A DNA stretch of 64,000 nt from an uncultured Clostridium sp. (GCA_947648215.1 CANSMW010000010.1:1-64000), one strand, 5' to 3'; counted from the stretch's first letter, positions 48,885 through 58,204 are shown. Made by a program: numbers and translations. The notes: generated by a model not told the origin, from the letters alone.

Positions 48885-49070
48885 ATGAAAACTCGCATTA
48901 TAAAAGACTTCCTTTGGACCATTTCCAAGAGTAACCACCCATAAGGGTTTCCTAAGCACACTATAACCAATGGTTTGCACCTTTAAAAAAGGGTAGGTTT
49001 TTAATAATTCTTGCAAATTATTTTGTAAAACCGTAGAGGAATAAGGAATGTTTGTAGAAACGATACTCAT
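48880..49070 (-). pseudogene. N-terminal part of the interrupted M14 zinc peptidase
   Basis: Begins MSIVSTNIPYSSTVLQ after AGGTGA. It contains KVQTIGYSVLRKPLWVVTLG, then VFYNASFHA, the first half of the zinc motif HxxE. Across the border the reading continues KG and stop. Joined at the TT core to 40352 it reads FHANEWITTP in one frame. The prodomain-less, LysM-free N-terminus suggests a short cytoplasmic or spore enzyme. As it stands the fragment of about 65 residues lacks catalytic parts. Confidence 0.85.
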
Positions 49071-49131
49071 AAAATCACCTAAATTATGATATGAAAGTAA
49101 TAAAAATAAGGTGAAACACAAAGAGTAAAAA

Positions 49132-49151
49132 AACGATATACATATATCGTT
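49132..49151. promoter_or_regulatory. Operator-like palindrome
   Basis: AACGATATACATATATCGTT, nearly perfect, about 50 bases before the RHH-like gene; possibly autoregulatory. Confidence 0.45.
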
Positions 49152-49203
49152 AAAAAATGCATATGATAACCATATAATTTTTCTAATAGAAAAGGAGAAA
49201 TAT

Positions 49204-49539
49204 ATGGGAGCATTCGACCGTTTTTGGGAAAAAGGAAATTTATTAAAAAAGACAATTGTAATCGATAATACCTTCTATGAAAAACTAAATGAATTAGCAA
49301 AAACAAAGTATCAAACTTCAACCAATCAATTAATTAATGCTTGTATTGAAGAATTACTTAAGACCAAAAAAATAAATGTTTATGTAAAACCCAAAGGCGA
49401 AATATCAGAGCAACGCTCACTGCTCATTCGAGAAGAACTATTTGAAGGATTAGAGAAAATGAGAGAAGAATACAATTTGTCTATTTACAAATTAGTAAAC
49501 ATTGCCATAAAAAATGCCTTAGAAGAAATAGAAAAATAG
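49204..49539 (+). CDS. Ribbon-helix-helix-like small DNA-binding protein
   Basis: 111 residues with two similar units, each a strand and two helices: LLKKTIVIDNTFYEKLNELA and EQRSLLIREELFEGLEKMRE, both followed by an L-x-x-L-(I/V)-N-x-(A/C)-I helix. This looks like a tandem RHH/CopG-type fold, so DNA binding and autoregulation at the palindrome upstream are plausible. No toxin partner is adjacent. RBS AAAGGAG. Confidence 0.55.
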   Translation: MGAFDRFWEKGNLLKKTIVIDNTFYEKLNELAKTKYQTSTNQLINACIEELLKTKKINVYVKPKGEISEQRSLLIREELFEGLEKMREEYNLSIYKLVNIAIKNALEEIEK

Positions 49540-49546
49540 AGATTGC

Positions 49547-49565
49547 GGACGTGCTATGCACGTCC
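49547..49565. repeat. Palindromic repeat (short form)
   Basis: GGACGTGCTATGCACGTCC, the same type as the palindrome inside ndvB (1496-1519). Confidence 0.7.
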
Positions 49566-49603
49566 TTACAGAAACAAGAAAGCGAATCTATCATAAAGTA
49601 AAT

Positions 49604-51812
49604 TTAACCCACCGATTCGGTATGGTTTAGGAGTATTTGGGAAACAATCGCAACATTTTCTTCCTCCTCTATTTCCATTTTTTTAGGTCTTGTTTTAAAC
49701 AAGCCAACTCCTTTACGTTCTTGTTTTTTCTTTACAGCCTCATAATCTACTACAAAACTTGGCTCTTTTACATTTGGCTTTTCTTCTTTTACTGGCTCTT
49801 CCGTAGGTTCTAACAAATCGTCCATAAAATTCATTTGCCCACTTAATACATTTTTATCTTTTTTGCCAGTTTTGGGAGAAAATGGTTCTTGTGCTACTGG
49901 AGTAGAACGTTCCAAATAATCCTGTATTTGAACAACCTTATGGTTTAGGGTATCAATATCCAAACTAGATGTCGGTTTGTTTTTTACTTCTTCTAAAATT
50001 TGCGTAAAAAAGCTTTCCAAATGTGCCATTCGGTTTTCCAATTCACCAAACTGTTTAGTATGCCTTGAATTTCCCATTTGATAAATTTGTTTTAATATTT
50101 GTAGCTCCTCTAACACAACATTTGAAGAAGTATCTGGTTTTGGCATTTCCAAAATATGCTGCAAAATAGTTTGGTACAATACCTTTAGTTTGGCAAGTTC
50201 TTGTGCATTTTTATCTAATATATCAGTAAACACCAAAAGAGAATGATGGGAAGGTAGCTCCTGTTTCTTAGAAGTATCCATAAGGACATCTTGAGAAGTC
50301 TCTTTGTTCTTCGAATTCTCTATAAAAGAAGGTACCATATCGGTGAAAGAAATATTCTCTGTATTCTCTACAAAAATAGGCATATCCAAAGAAATATCTT
50401 CTATATCATTGTTCACAATAGTAGAAGAAACCTCGTGGGTTCCATAATAGTAGCCATTTTGATACGACTTTCCACTTAAACTAGCCATATTAAAAACAGC
50501 GCCACCAATGTTTCCGCCCACCAATTCAATCGACTTTTTCATTTTTAGCAAGGTATCCAATTTCGTTGTTTTATTTGCGGTAACCAAAAGCGTACAATCC
50601 ACCATCTTAGAAAGAATAATGCTATCCGATACTAACATACAAGGAGTACCATCACAAATTACCACATCATATTGTGTATTTAGTGCTTGCAATAATCGTG
50701 CCATATGAGAAGAAGATAAAAGTTCCGAAGGATTTGGGGGAACAATCCCAGAAGTCATCACATGCAAATTCGAAAGACTCGTTTTACGAATAAAATCCTT
50801 TATATTTACCTTTGCTCCCTTTGTTGCAATTTCCGAAAGACACGTAGACAAGCCAGCCTCATTTTGTAACCCAAAAATCTTATGCACTCTACCTTTTCGC
50901 ATATCAGTATCAATCAAGATTACCTTTTTTCCAGAATTGGCAAAAGCCACCGCCAGATTAGAAGAAACAAAACTCTTCCCTTCCGACATATCCCCACTAG
51001 TTACCAAAATGGTATGAAATGCCTTATTTTGAATCGAAAACATCACATTTGTTCGAAACGTTTTAAAACATTCCGAAATAGGAGAATTGGGAGACTCCTT
51101 TACAATGAGTTCCGCATTTGTTTTACAAAAAGGAATGCTCGCAAGCACACTTAAACCAGTGTAATCCTCAATATCTTTTTCCGATTTAATCGTGTTATCT
51201 AGCAAATACAAAATAACCACCAAACCAAAAGAAGCCACAAGACCAAACATAAAAAACATCATCAAATCCTTGCCATGGTGAATATTATAAGGCGTATTAG
51301 AAGGTTCTGCTTCATCCATAATATAAATATTATTTACATGATACAATGAACCAACCTCTTTTGAAAAAACCTCTAATAATTGGTTAGTAATACGAGAGGC
51401 AAGTTCTGGATTGGCATTCGAAACACTAATCTTAAAAACCTGTGTATTATTAACGGCTTCTACTTGCACCAAAGGTGCTAACTCTTGAGCACTCATATCT
51501 AAATGTAATAAAGTAATGACCTGCTCTAAAACCGTGTTACTTTTTGCGATTTTGGTGTAAGTAGAAAGCAAATTTTTATTTAACGAAATATCATTTCCGT
51601 GTAATGGCTAAATCGGAGGTGATTTCCTCTTTGGCACTTTCATTTTGTACTAAAACCACCGTTGCCGAAGAACGATACATTGGAGTTACATAATAGTAAC
51701 TATAAAAATAACCAATCAAGACAAAAAGAAATAGAAGCAGTAGGACAAAAAACTTACTGTTCCATAAAACTTTTAAAAATCGATTACTATTAAAGCCTTC
51801 CACTTTTCTCAT
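49604..51812 (-). CDS. Wzz/Wzc-type polysaccharide co-polymerase and tyrosine autokinase, CGG-recoded
   Basis: About 735 residues. Wzz domain between two membrane helices (about 14-32 and 185-205), then a BY-kinase with TSGDMSEGKSFVSSNLA (about 271-287) and VILIDTDMRKGR, and a tyrosine patch SYQNGYYYG near 450. A further 280-residue acidic, coiled-coil tail is unusual. CGG at 51597-51599 (ACA CGG A), read +1, gives AITGNDISLNKN, joining the Wzz halves. No capsule genes are nearby. GTG at 51815 is an alternative start; the mRNA seems almost leaderless. Confidence 0.83.
51597..51599 (-). other. CGG +1 recoding site in the wzc-like gene
   Basis: In-frame ACA CGG A. Read +1 it gives Ile-Thr-Gly-Asn-Asp. 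The unshifted frame has TGA two codons on. Confidence 0.8.
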
Positions 51813-51823
51813 CACCGATGATT

Positions 51824-51852
51824 ATTATAACATATTATGGAAACAAAGTCAA
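51824..51852 (-). promoter_or_regulatory. Promoter of the wzc-like gene
   Basis: TTGACT (51852-51847), 17 bases, TATAAT (51829-51824). The predicted start, near 51816, is within five bases of the GTG/ATG start codons. Confidence 0.7.
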
Positions 51853-51884
51853 ATTTTAGATAACAAAAAAATCACAAAATCCTA

Positions 51885-51913
51885 TTGCGAAAAAGAAAGT
51901 TTCATTATATAAT
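51885..51913 (+). promoter_or_regulatory. Promoter of the SRP RNA gene
   Basis: TTGCGA (51885-51890), 17 bases, TATAAT (51908-51913). Confidence 0.75.
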
Positions 51914-51929
51914 AGCAAAAGTACAAAAC

Positions 51930-52052
51930 TCTTATACTTGTATGGAGAACAACTCTGATAAAAAGCTATGAACCTTGTCAGGTCGGAAACGAAGCAGCAA
52001 TCAGTAGTGGATTATGTGGAAGTTGTTTTCCATAGAGGTATAAGAATTTTTT
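51930..52052 (+). ncRNA. ffs: Signal recognition particle RNA, small bacterial type
   Basis: The diagnostic domain IV GTCAGGTC-GGAAAC-GAAGCAGCA is present. CTTATAC (51931) pairs with GTATAAG (52038), and TATGGAGAACAACT pairs with AGTTGTTTTCCATA, closing a hairpin of about 114 bases followed by a T6 run. It scaffolds Ffh for co-translational membrane targeting. The location just before dnaX is common in Firmicutes. The apical loop is CG-GAAA-CG rather than CC-GGAA-GG. Confidence 0.92.
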
Positions 52053-52069
52053 AAAAGAGGTGAAACAAA

Positions 52070-53647
52070 ATGGAATATACGGCACTATACCGAAAATATA
52101 GACCCACTGTCTTTTCCGAAATGGTAGGACAAGACCACATCACCAAAACCCTAAAAAACCAAATCATATCAGGACGAATTGGTCATGCTTATTTATTTAA
52201 TGGGGGAAGAGGAACCGGAAAAACTTCGGCAGCTAAAATCTTTGCAAGAGCCATCAACTGTTTAAATCCAAAAGAGGGAGAGCCTTGCAATGAATGTGAA
52301 ATTTGCAAAGCCATGTTAGAAGGAAGCCTAACCGATGTGGTAGAAATGGATGCAGCCTCCAACAATAGTGTAGAAGACATTCGTGCCATTCGTGATGAAG
52401 TAAACTTCTTACCAACCCTTGCCAAAAACCGTATTTATATTATCGATGAGGTTCACATGCTATCCACAGGAGCCTTTAATGCCTTACTAAAAACACTAGA
52501 AGAACCACCAGCCCATGTCAAATTCATCTTAGCAACCACAGAACCACAAAAACTACCAGCCACTATTCTTTCAAGATGTCAACGTTTCGATTTTAAACGT
52601 ATTTCGGAAGAAAACATTCAAAAAAGACTAGAAATTGTTTGTAAGCAAAGTGGAATTGATATTACCAAAGAAGCCTTACAAGTTATTTCCATACTAGCCG
52701 AAGGAGCTGCAAGAGATGCACTAAGTATTCTAGAACGTTGTAGCCAAGAACAAGAAGGAACCATTGATGCCACGTTAGTAAAAAATCTAGTAGGAATTCC
52801 ACAAACCGAATTGGTAGCAAAAATAGTAGAAGCCATCATCAAACAAAATCCGGAAGAGGCACTAAACACACTAGAACAAGTATTATCGGAAGGAAAAGAT
52901 TTAACCAATCTATTATGGGAAATGATGAAATATGTAAAAGACCTATTAGTCTATAAAACCAGCCAAAACTTAAAATTATATAACAATGAAGAAATCGAAC
53001 AAATAAAAAGACAATCCCAAGCCGTTTCAAAAGAAAAATTAGTAGAACTTATTTATGGACTATCGGAAATTGAAAACAATATAAAATGGTCAACTCAAAA
53101 GGAAATCATGCTACAAACAGGGATTATCAAATTATCCACAAATGTGAATTATGACGGAATAGAAGAACTAAAAAACAGAGTACAAGAACTAGAAAACACC
53201 ATAAAAAGTGGAAACATTACCGTAAGCTCAAATTCACAAACGAACTCCCTAGCACAACAGGCACAACCAAAAGAACAAATAAAAAAGCCAGTACCAAAAG
53301 CTAATATGGCAAATCTAACCTCAGAAGAATACTGGCCAAAAGTAATAGATACCCTAAAAAATTCCGGAAAAATGATACTATATTCAAACCTAGTAAACAC
53401 CAAAGCAAAACAAAAAGACGACCTAACCTTGGAAGTCATTTTCCCAAATGGAATAACCAAATTTGGAAAAGACCTACTACAAAGACCAGAAAACATGCAA
53501 GAAGTCGTAAGACTCGTTTCCATGGAATGTGGAAAAGAAATGCGAATAAAATATATTGATGCAGGGGAATATGTACCCAAAAAAGAAGATAGCCTAGAAG
53601 AAAAAATAAAATCCCTAGACATCCCTGTTAACATCATCGAAGAGTGA
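52070..53647 (+). CDS. dnaX: DNA polymerase III subunits gamma/tau
   Basis: 525-residue clamp-loader ATPase. GGRGTGKTSAAKIFA (about 44-58), zinc cysteines in CLNPKEGEPCNECEICK, DEVHMLS and sensor-1 LATTEP, ending with a tau-like C-terminal region. Loads the beta clamp together with delta and delta' (holB at 62.5 kb). AAAAGAGG upstream. No in-frame CGG. Confidence 0.95.
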   Translation: MEYTALYRKYRPTVFSEMVGQDHITKTLKNQIISGRIGHAYLFNGGRGTGKTSAAKIFARAINCLNPKEGEPCNECEICKAMLEGSLTDVVEMDAASNNSVEDIRAIRDEVNFLPTLAKNRIYIIDEVHMLSTGAFNALLKTLEEPPAHVKFILATTEPQKLPATILSRCQRFDFKRISEENIQKRLEIVCKQSGIDITKEALQVISILAEGAARDALSILERCSQEQEGTIDATLVKNLVGIPQTELVAKIVEAIIKQNPEEALNTLEQVLSEGKDLTNLLWEMMKYVKDLLVYKTSQNLKLYNNEEIEQIKRQSQAVSKEKLVELIYGLSEIENNIKWSTQKEIMLQTGIIKLSTNVNYDGIEELKNRVQELENTIKSGNITVSSNSQTNSLAQQAQPKEQIKKPVPKANMANLTSEEYWPKVIDTLKNSGKMILYSNLVNTKAKQKDDLTLEVIFPNGITKFGKDLLQRPENMQEVVRLVSMECGKEMRIKYIDAGEYVPKKEDSLEEKIKSLDIPVNIIEE

Positions 53648-53712
53648 GTAAAGTAACTGATACATTTAGCATGCAATAAATGAATGAAACTATTACAAAA
53701 AACAAAAGAAAA

Positions 53713-53763
53713 AGGCCCCTTTACTTAAGGGGGCTGTCGCCGATAGACGACTGGGGGTTCTTA
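53713..53763. repeat. MITE-like short repeat (GGCCCCTTTACTTAAGG type)
   Basis: AGGCCCCTTTACTTAAGGGG, GCTGTCGCC, GACTGGGGGTTCTTA. Same family as 25245 and 59121. It lies between dnaX and ybaB. Confidence 0.75.
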
Positions 53764-53816
53764 ACCACATTACCCCTGCTAACGAAAATAACCAAATAAA
53801 AAAGGAGGAAAATAAC

Positions 53817-54161
53817 ATGTCAAAAAGAGGAGGATTCCCAGGAATGGGAGGCGGATTTGGAGGAATGAACCTAAACAACCTTATGAAAGAAGCCAAAAAA
53901 ATGCAAGCAGATTTAGAAAAATCACAAGAAGAACTAAGTGCCAAGGAATTTGATGCAACAGCAGGTGGAGGAGCAATTCAAGTAAAAGTAAGTGGAGACA
54001 AACAACTAAAAGAAATCAACATCCAAAAAGACGTAGTCGACCCAGATGATGTCGAAATGCTACAAGACCTAATCCTAACCTGTGTCAACGAAGCACTAAG
54101 AAAAGTAGACGCTGCCCAAGCAGCCTCCATGGGAAAATACAACATTCCAGGATTAATGTAA
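53817..54161 (+). CDS. ybaB: YbaB/EbfC nucleoid-associated protein
   Basis: 114 residues. Gly-rich start, MKEAKKMQADLEKSQEELSA coiled coil, then the family's VKVSGDKQLKEINI and VDPDDVEMLQDLI. A DNA-binding dimer usually encoded after dnaX, as here; the expected recR does not follow in this window. AGGAGG upstream. Confidence 0.93.
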   Translation: MSKRGGFPGMGGGFGGMNLNNLMKEAKKMQADLEKSQEELSAKEFDATAGGGAIQVKVSGDKQLKEINIQKDVVDPDDVEMLQDLILTCVNEALRKVDAAQAASMGKYNIPGLM

Positions 54162-54162
54162 C

Positions 54163-54231
54163 CGTAGGGGCGATGTCCACACCGACCCATCAAAATGAAA
54201 CAAAAAATGTAGGGGCGACCATTGGTCGTCC
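54163..54231. repeat. Pair of palindromic repeats (GTAGGGGCGAT type)
   Basis: GTAGGGGCGATGTCCACACC followed by GACCC, and about 30 bases on GTAGGGGCGACCATTGGTCG followed by TCC. Same spacing idea as the double repeat at 15699. Confidence 0.65.
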
Positions 54232-54307
54232 GATTTAAATTCTTGAATAATTTTTTGAAAATCCGTACAAACTAATAGCAGAATCAAATTAGAAAGGAAG
54301 GATTTTC

Positions 54308-54496
54308 ATGGCAGATTTAAATCAAGTTGAACTACAAAATTTAAGACATTTAATTGGAGCACACGAAACCATTTATCAAAAACTAAATACGTATTCATCA
54401 CAAGCAGTAGACCCACAAATTAAGCAAATCTTTACAAAATCCGCACAAGATGCGCTAAACACAAAACAAAAACTAATGTCATTTTTAAACAACTAA
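54308..54496 (+). CDS. Small CotF-like spore coat protein
   Basis: 62 residues, helical: MADLNQVELQNLRHLIGAHE, ending DALNTKQKLMSFLNN. Resembles the short partner of CotF-type coat protein pairs in Clostridia. GAAAGGAAGG precedes the ATG. The next gene is a second CotF-like protein, so the pair is likely coexpressed in sporulation. Confidence 0.65.
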   Translation: MADLNQVELQNLRHLIGAHETIYQKLNTYSSQAVDPQIKQIFTKSAQDALNTKQKLMSFLNN

Positions 54497-54564
54497 AAAA
54501 ACAGAGGTAAAATAAGAAAATGTTAAAGTGACAATGAGAATCAAAAAGAAAGGAAGAAATGATT

Positions 54565-54810
54565 ATGGATGAAAAAACAATGGTAAACGATATTTTAGGT
54601 GGTGTAAAATCAGACCTAACCACTTATCAAAACGCAATTTCAGAATGTGAAAACATGACCTTAAGACAGACCTTACAACAAATCCGAAACAATGATGAAA
54701 GCTTTCAGTACGAATTATTCAAAATTGCGGAAACAAAAGGATACTATAAACCAGCAGCAAAAGCAACTGTAACCGAAATTGATACCGTAAAAAATGCATT
54801 ACAAGCGTAA
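54565..54810 (+). CDS. CotF-domain spore coat protein
   Basis: 81 residues of the coat F type (MVNDILGGVKSDLTTYQNAI, LRQTLQQIRNNDESFQYEL, KGYYKPA). The second ATG (54565) is chosen because AGGAAG would lie only two bases from the first (54559). Ferritin-like helical hairpin. Supports sporulation capacity. Confidence 0.75.
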   Translation: MDEKTMVNDILGGVKSDLTTYQNAISECENMTLRQTLQQIRNNDESFQYELFKIAETKGYYKPAAKATVTEIDTVKNALQA

Positions 54811-54858
54811 AGCATAGGAAAAAAGAATATAATCAATTAAATAAACAAAGATAAACCG

Positions 54859-54886
54859 AAGGGTGGCATATCATGCTACCCTTTTA
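54859..54886 (+). terminator. Intrinsic terminator
   Basis: AAGGGTGGCAT and ATGCTACCCTTTT around ATC. In the remaining gap to 55216 nothing more is recognised beyond AT-rich sequence and a C7 run. Confidence 0.75.
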
Positions 54887-55216
54887 TGCACGTCTTTTTC
54901 TTAATTCCATAGAAAGATAATTGCAAAACAATATCAAGAATAAAAATTTTTAACCGACGCAAACCGTAGAATTTCGACAAAATATTACAATTATATTACA
55001 AAATATAGAAATAGGGAGATGGAGTGAGAAAAAAAGAGATATGGCATTAAAAATGCAAATAATCAAAACACACAAAAATAGCCCCCCCTTGTTTAAAAAA
55101 GATAGTTACGATAAAATACCAATAACAAACAAAGACAAGGAAAATAAGTAAGACATAAAAACACCAAGCTTTTTTTACGAATCCGAATGAAAAAATAAGG
55201 AGAGAAGAAAAGAAAA

Positions 55217-56209
55217 ATGAAAAAATTAATGATACATATACGAACCTCGATAAAAGTAATTTCCCTAATCGCAATTGCCGTTGTTTTAATTATAGCAGGA
55301 ATTGCCATGATATATCAACCAACCTATAGCGTAACCTATCAAGGTGAATTCATTGGATATACCAAAGATAAAAGCAAACTACAAAGTAGAATCAATGATT
55401 ACATCGATAACGGAGATGGAGAAAATATTGCATTTGTTCAAATCGAAGAAACGCCAGAATATAGTTTATGCCTATTAAAAAAAGACATCAAGACCAATGA
55501 TGACGAAATATTCGAGATGGTAAAAAGTGCAGGAACCAATATTTATCGTTACTATGCCATTGTTGATTCAGAAGAAGAAAAATTATATGTAGCAACCTTT
55601 GAAGAAGCAGAACAAGCTGTACAAGGCTTAAAAGACAAAAACAGTAAAAATAAAGATACCATTACCATAAAAGAAAAATTTGAAAAAGAGCCAAAAGACA
55701 TGGTAACCTCAGAAGAAGTTATTTCAAAACTATATGTAAAAGCAGAAGAAGTAAAACCAAAAGTGAATACTTCATCTGGAACTGTAAAATATGCTTCAGG
55801 AACTAACCAAAGTAGCAAAAAAATTGCGATAGGAGTAAACCTAATAAAACCAATCTCAGGAACGGTTACCTCTCGTTTTGGTGGAAGATGGGGTTCTACT
55901 CATAAAGGAATCGATATAGGAGCACCAAAAGGAACAAAAATTAAAGCAGCAGCAGCAGGAACCGTAGTTTCTTCTAGTACAGGCTATAATGGAGGATACG
56001 GAAACTGTGTCGTTATCTCCCACGGAAACGGAGTAGAAACTGCATATGGACATTGTAGTGAGCTATATGTAAAAAAAGGACAAAAAGTAGCACAAGGAGA
56101 AGTAATTGCAGCAGTAGGAAATACAGGACGTTCTTATGGAAATCACCTACACCTAGAAATTCGTGTAAATGGAGTAGCACAAAACCCACAAAATTATCTA
56201 TATAGATAA
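55217..56209 (+). CDS. M23-family peptidase with membrane anchor
   Basis: 330 residues: an N-terminal membrane helix (about 13-35), an extracytoplasmic region (about 40-190) and a LytM domain (about 210-330) with HKGIDIG (first His and Asp ligands) and HLHLEIRVNG (HxH). Cleaves peptide cross-bridges; SpoIIQ and SpoIIQ-like relatives are anchored similarly. All ligands are kept, so it is probably active, unlike many SpoIIQ. RBS AAGGAGAG. Confidence 0.85.
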   Translation: MKKLMIHIRTSIKVISLIAIAVVLIIAGIAMIYQPTYSVTYQGEFIGYTKDKSKLQSRINDYIDNGDGENIAFVQIEETPEYSLCLLKKDIKTNDDEIFEMVKSAGTNIYRYYAIVDSEEEKLYVATFEEAEQAVQGLKDKNSKNKDTITIKEKFEKEPKDMVTSEEVISKLYVKAEEVKPKVNTSSGTVKYASGTNQSSKKIAIGVNLIKPISGTVTSRFGGRWGSTHKGIDIGAPKGTKIKAAAAGTVVSSSTGYNGGYGNCVVISHGNGVETAYGHCSELYVKKGQKVAQGEVIAAVGNTGRSYGNHLHLEIRVNGVAQNPQNYLYR

Positions 56210-56364
56210 AATATAAGAAATTAGGGGGCAGATGTTAAAGTCGGCTCTCTTTTTACGAAATAACGAGAAAAGACTTATTTGCCTATAAGAGTTAGGTACA
56301 TTGAATATAACTGTGGGATCTTTAAAGTTAGTAGTGTGAAATATGACAGGGAGGAAGAAAAATT

Positions 56365-57105
56365 ATGTTAAAAAATAAAAAAGTAATTATATTCGATTTA
56401 GATGGAACACTAATTGACTCTGTTGGCATATGGAATGCGATTGATGAAGAACTGATTAAACAAATTGGAACCCTTACCCTAGGAAACGAAAACATAGCAA
56501 AACAAAGAGATGACATCTTAAAGAAATTCCAAAACGAACCAGATACCTATTTAGCCTATTGCAATTTTCTAAAAGAAAAATACCAATCGACTTTCACAAA
56601 AGAAGCAATAAAAGCATTACGTTATCAAATTGCAGACGATTACCTAAAAAAACAAATAGACTACAAACCAAATGCCGAAAAAGTATTAAAAATCTTAAAA
56701 CAAAAAGGCTATACCCTAGCAATTGCAAGCACCACATTAAGGCACTGTATTAACATTTATCAAACACAAAATAAAAACATTATAAACAAAGCAAATTTAA
56801 ACGATATCTTTTCTCTTATCTTAACCAAAGACGATGTAACCACCAAAAAACCATCCCCAGAAGTCCACGAAAAAATAATGGAACAACTAAAAGTAACAAA
56901 AGAACAATGCCTTATTATAGAAGATTCTTTAATTGGCGTAGAAGCAGCAAAAAATGTAGGAATTCAAGTAGCAGTTATGTACGACCAATATGCAAATGGT
57001 GACCGAGAACAAATAAATAAACTTGCCGATTATTCCTTCCAAAACTTTAGCGAAATGCTAGAAGAAATCGAAAAGGAAATGAAACTCCAAGTTTGCGAAA
57101 AGTAA
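56365..57105 (+). CDS. HAD-superfamily hydrolase (phosphoglucomutase/phosphatase-like)
   Basis: 246 residues. Motif I IIFDLDGTLIDS, motif II IASTT, motif III Lys in TKKPSPE and motif IV IIEDSLIGVEAAKN. The helical cap after motif I places it in subfamily I near beta-phosphoglucomutases and phosphoglycolate phosphatases. Substrate unknown. GGGAGGAAG upstream. The gap before it (56210-56364) holds nothing clear. Confidence 0.85.
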   Translation: MLKNKKVIIFDLDGTLIDSVGIWNAIDEELIKQIGTLTLGNENIAKQRDDILKKFQNEPDTYLAYCNFLKEKYQSTFTKEAIKALRYQIADDYLKKQIDYKPNAEKVLKILKQKGYTLAIASTTLRHCINIYQTQNKNIINKANLNDIFSLILTKDDVTTKKPSPEVHEKIMEQLKVTKEQCLIIEDSLIGVEAAKNVGIQVAVMYDQYANGDREQINKLADYSFQNFSEMLEEIEKEMKLQVCEK

Positions 57106-57205
57106 CATAAAGTGATATAATAGAAGTACAGCAAAAAAACAAAGCAAACAAGTCCCAATAAGATGAAGTATGAAATCTAAGTTGGGCAGAAAAGGAGAAA
57201 ACGAT

Positions 57206-57523
57206 ATGGCAACACAAGTAATGACGGAAGAAGAGAGGAAAAGACAAGAAGAACGGCGTAGAAGTTGGCTTTGGCCTTTTATGGTAGATACCTGTGTGAT
57301 AGGTGCAACAACAGGAGATGGCGAGAAAGCTATCAGTCCGCAAATTGCAGCAGGAGCCATGTCCGGTGGCAATGTTCCTCCTTCTTGTACTAGAGTCAAA
57401 AGCGTGGCACAACTCTACAAGGAGCAGGTAAGAAAGTACAAAAAGGAAGCATGGGCAAGACGAATTGCCAAGGTAAAACGTTTTCTTATGGGAGTAAATC
57501 CCACCAAAAAAATCAACCCCTAG
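57206..57523 (+). CDS. Arg-rich hypothetical protein with a straight CGG codon
   Basis: 105 residues in the 0-frame from the ATG at 57206 (AAAGGAG upstream), beginning MATQVMTEEERKRQEERRRS, with a terminator at its end. No family recognised. It contains an in-frame CGG (57254-57256, CGG C). Read +1, the product ends after 26 residues (GFGLLW). Either it is a short peptide gene, a non-coding stretch, or one of the rare places where CGG is read as Arg. Confidence 0.4.
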   Translation: MATQVMTEEERKRQEERRRSWLWPFMVDTCVIGATTGDGEKAISPQIAAGAMSGGNVPPSCTRVKSVAQLYKEQVRKYKKEAWARRIAKVKRFLMGVNPTKKINP

Positions 57524-57537
57524 GGTTGATTTTTTTG
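57511..57537. terminator. Bidirectional terminator
   Basis: AATCAACCCC-TA-GGGTTGATTTTTTT between the convergent hypothetical and lemA genes. Confidence 0.85.
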
Positions 57538-57543
57538 GTAGCA

Positions 57544-58098
57544 TTATTTTCCAAAATCGACTTTTACATTTTTTCTTGCTTCTTCGGAATCGACTTTAAA
57601 CAATTCTTCTGGTTTAAAATTAAACATAGAAGCAATAATATTAGTAGGAACTACTTCTAATTTTGTATTGTACATGGTAGCACTATCATTATAGAATTGT
57701 CTTGCAAAAGTAAGTTTGTTTTCTGTGTTTTGAAGTTCTTCTTGTAATGCCAAAAAGTTTTGGTTTGCTTTCAATTCTGGATAATTTTCAGAAACTGCCA
57801 TAATGGTTTTTAAAGTACCAGATAATTGATTATTTAATTCTGCTTTTTCAGAAACACCAGAAGCATTTGCCCAAGAAGTTCTAAGCTCTGCAATCTTGGT
57901 TAGGGTACCTTCCTCATGCCCCATATAACCTTTTACTGTTTCTACTAAATTTGGAATTAAATCAAATCTTCTTTGTAATTGAACATCAATTTGACTCCAA
58001 GCATTTTTTACTTTTTGTCTTGCTCTTACTAAACCATTATACATCCCAATTAAAACCAAAATAAGTAAAACAACAACACCTAATATAATCCATCCCAT
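57544..58098 (-). CDS. lemA: LemA family protein
   Basis: 184 residues. A short N-terminal membrane helix (MGWIILGVVVLLILVLIG), then NGLVRARQKVKNAWSQIDVQ and RRFDLIPNLVETVKGYMGHE, the family hallmark, and the helical bundle to the end. Function is poorly defined; LemA is often next to M48 peptidases or TPM proteins, but here it is alone. AGGAGG upstream. Confidence 0.93.
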   Translation of the reverse strand: MGWIILGVVVLLILVLIGMYNGLVRARQKVKNAWSQIDVQLQRRFDLIPNLVETVKGYMGHEEGTLTKIAELRTSWANASGVSEKAELNNQLSGTLKTIMAVSENYPELKANQNFLALQEELQNTENKLTFARQFYNDSATMYNTKLEVVPTNIIASMFNFKPEELFKVDSEEARKNVKVDFGK

Positions 58099-58175
58099 AA
58101 TTTTTCCTCCTCTAAATTTGATAGTATCATCATAGCATAATTTAAAGGAATATACAAGAATTTATTTAAAAATAC

Positions 58176-58204
58176 TTGTACAATCCCTTAAGGAGTGCTA
58201 AAAT
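58176..58204 (+). promoter_or_regulatory. Promoter of pyrB
   Basis: TTGTAC (58176-58181), 17 bases, TAAAAT (58199-58204). No PyrR-type leader or attenuator is seen in the 28 bases before the start. Confidence 0.55.
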
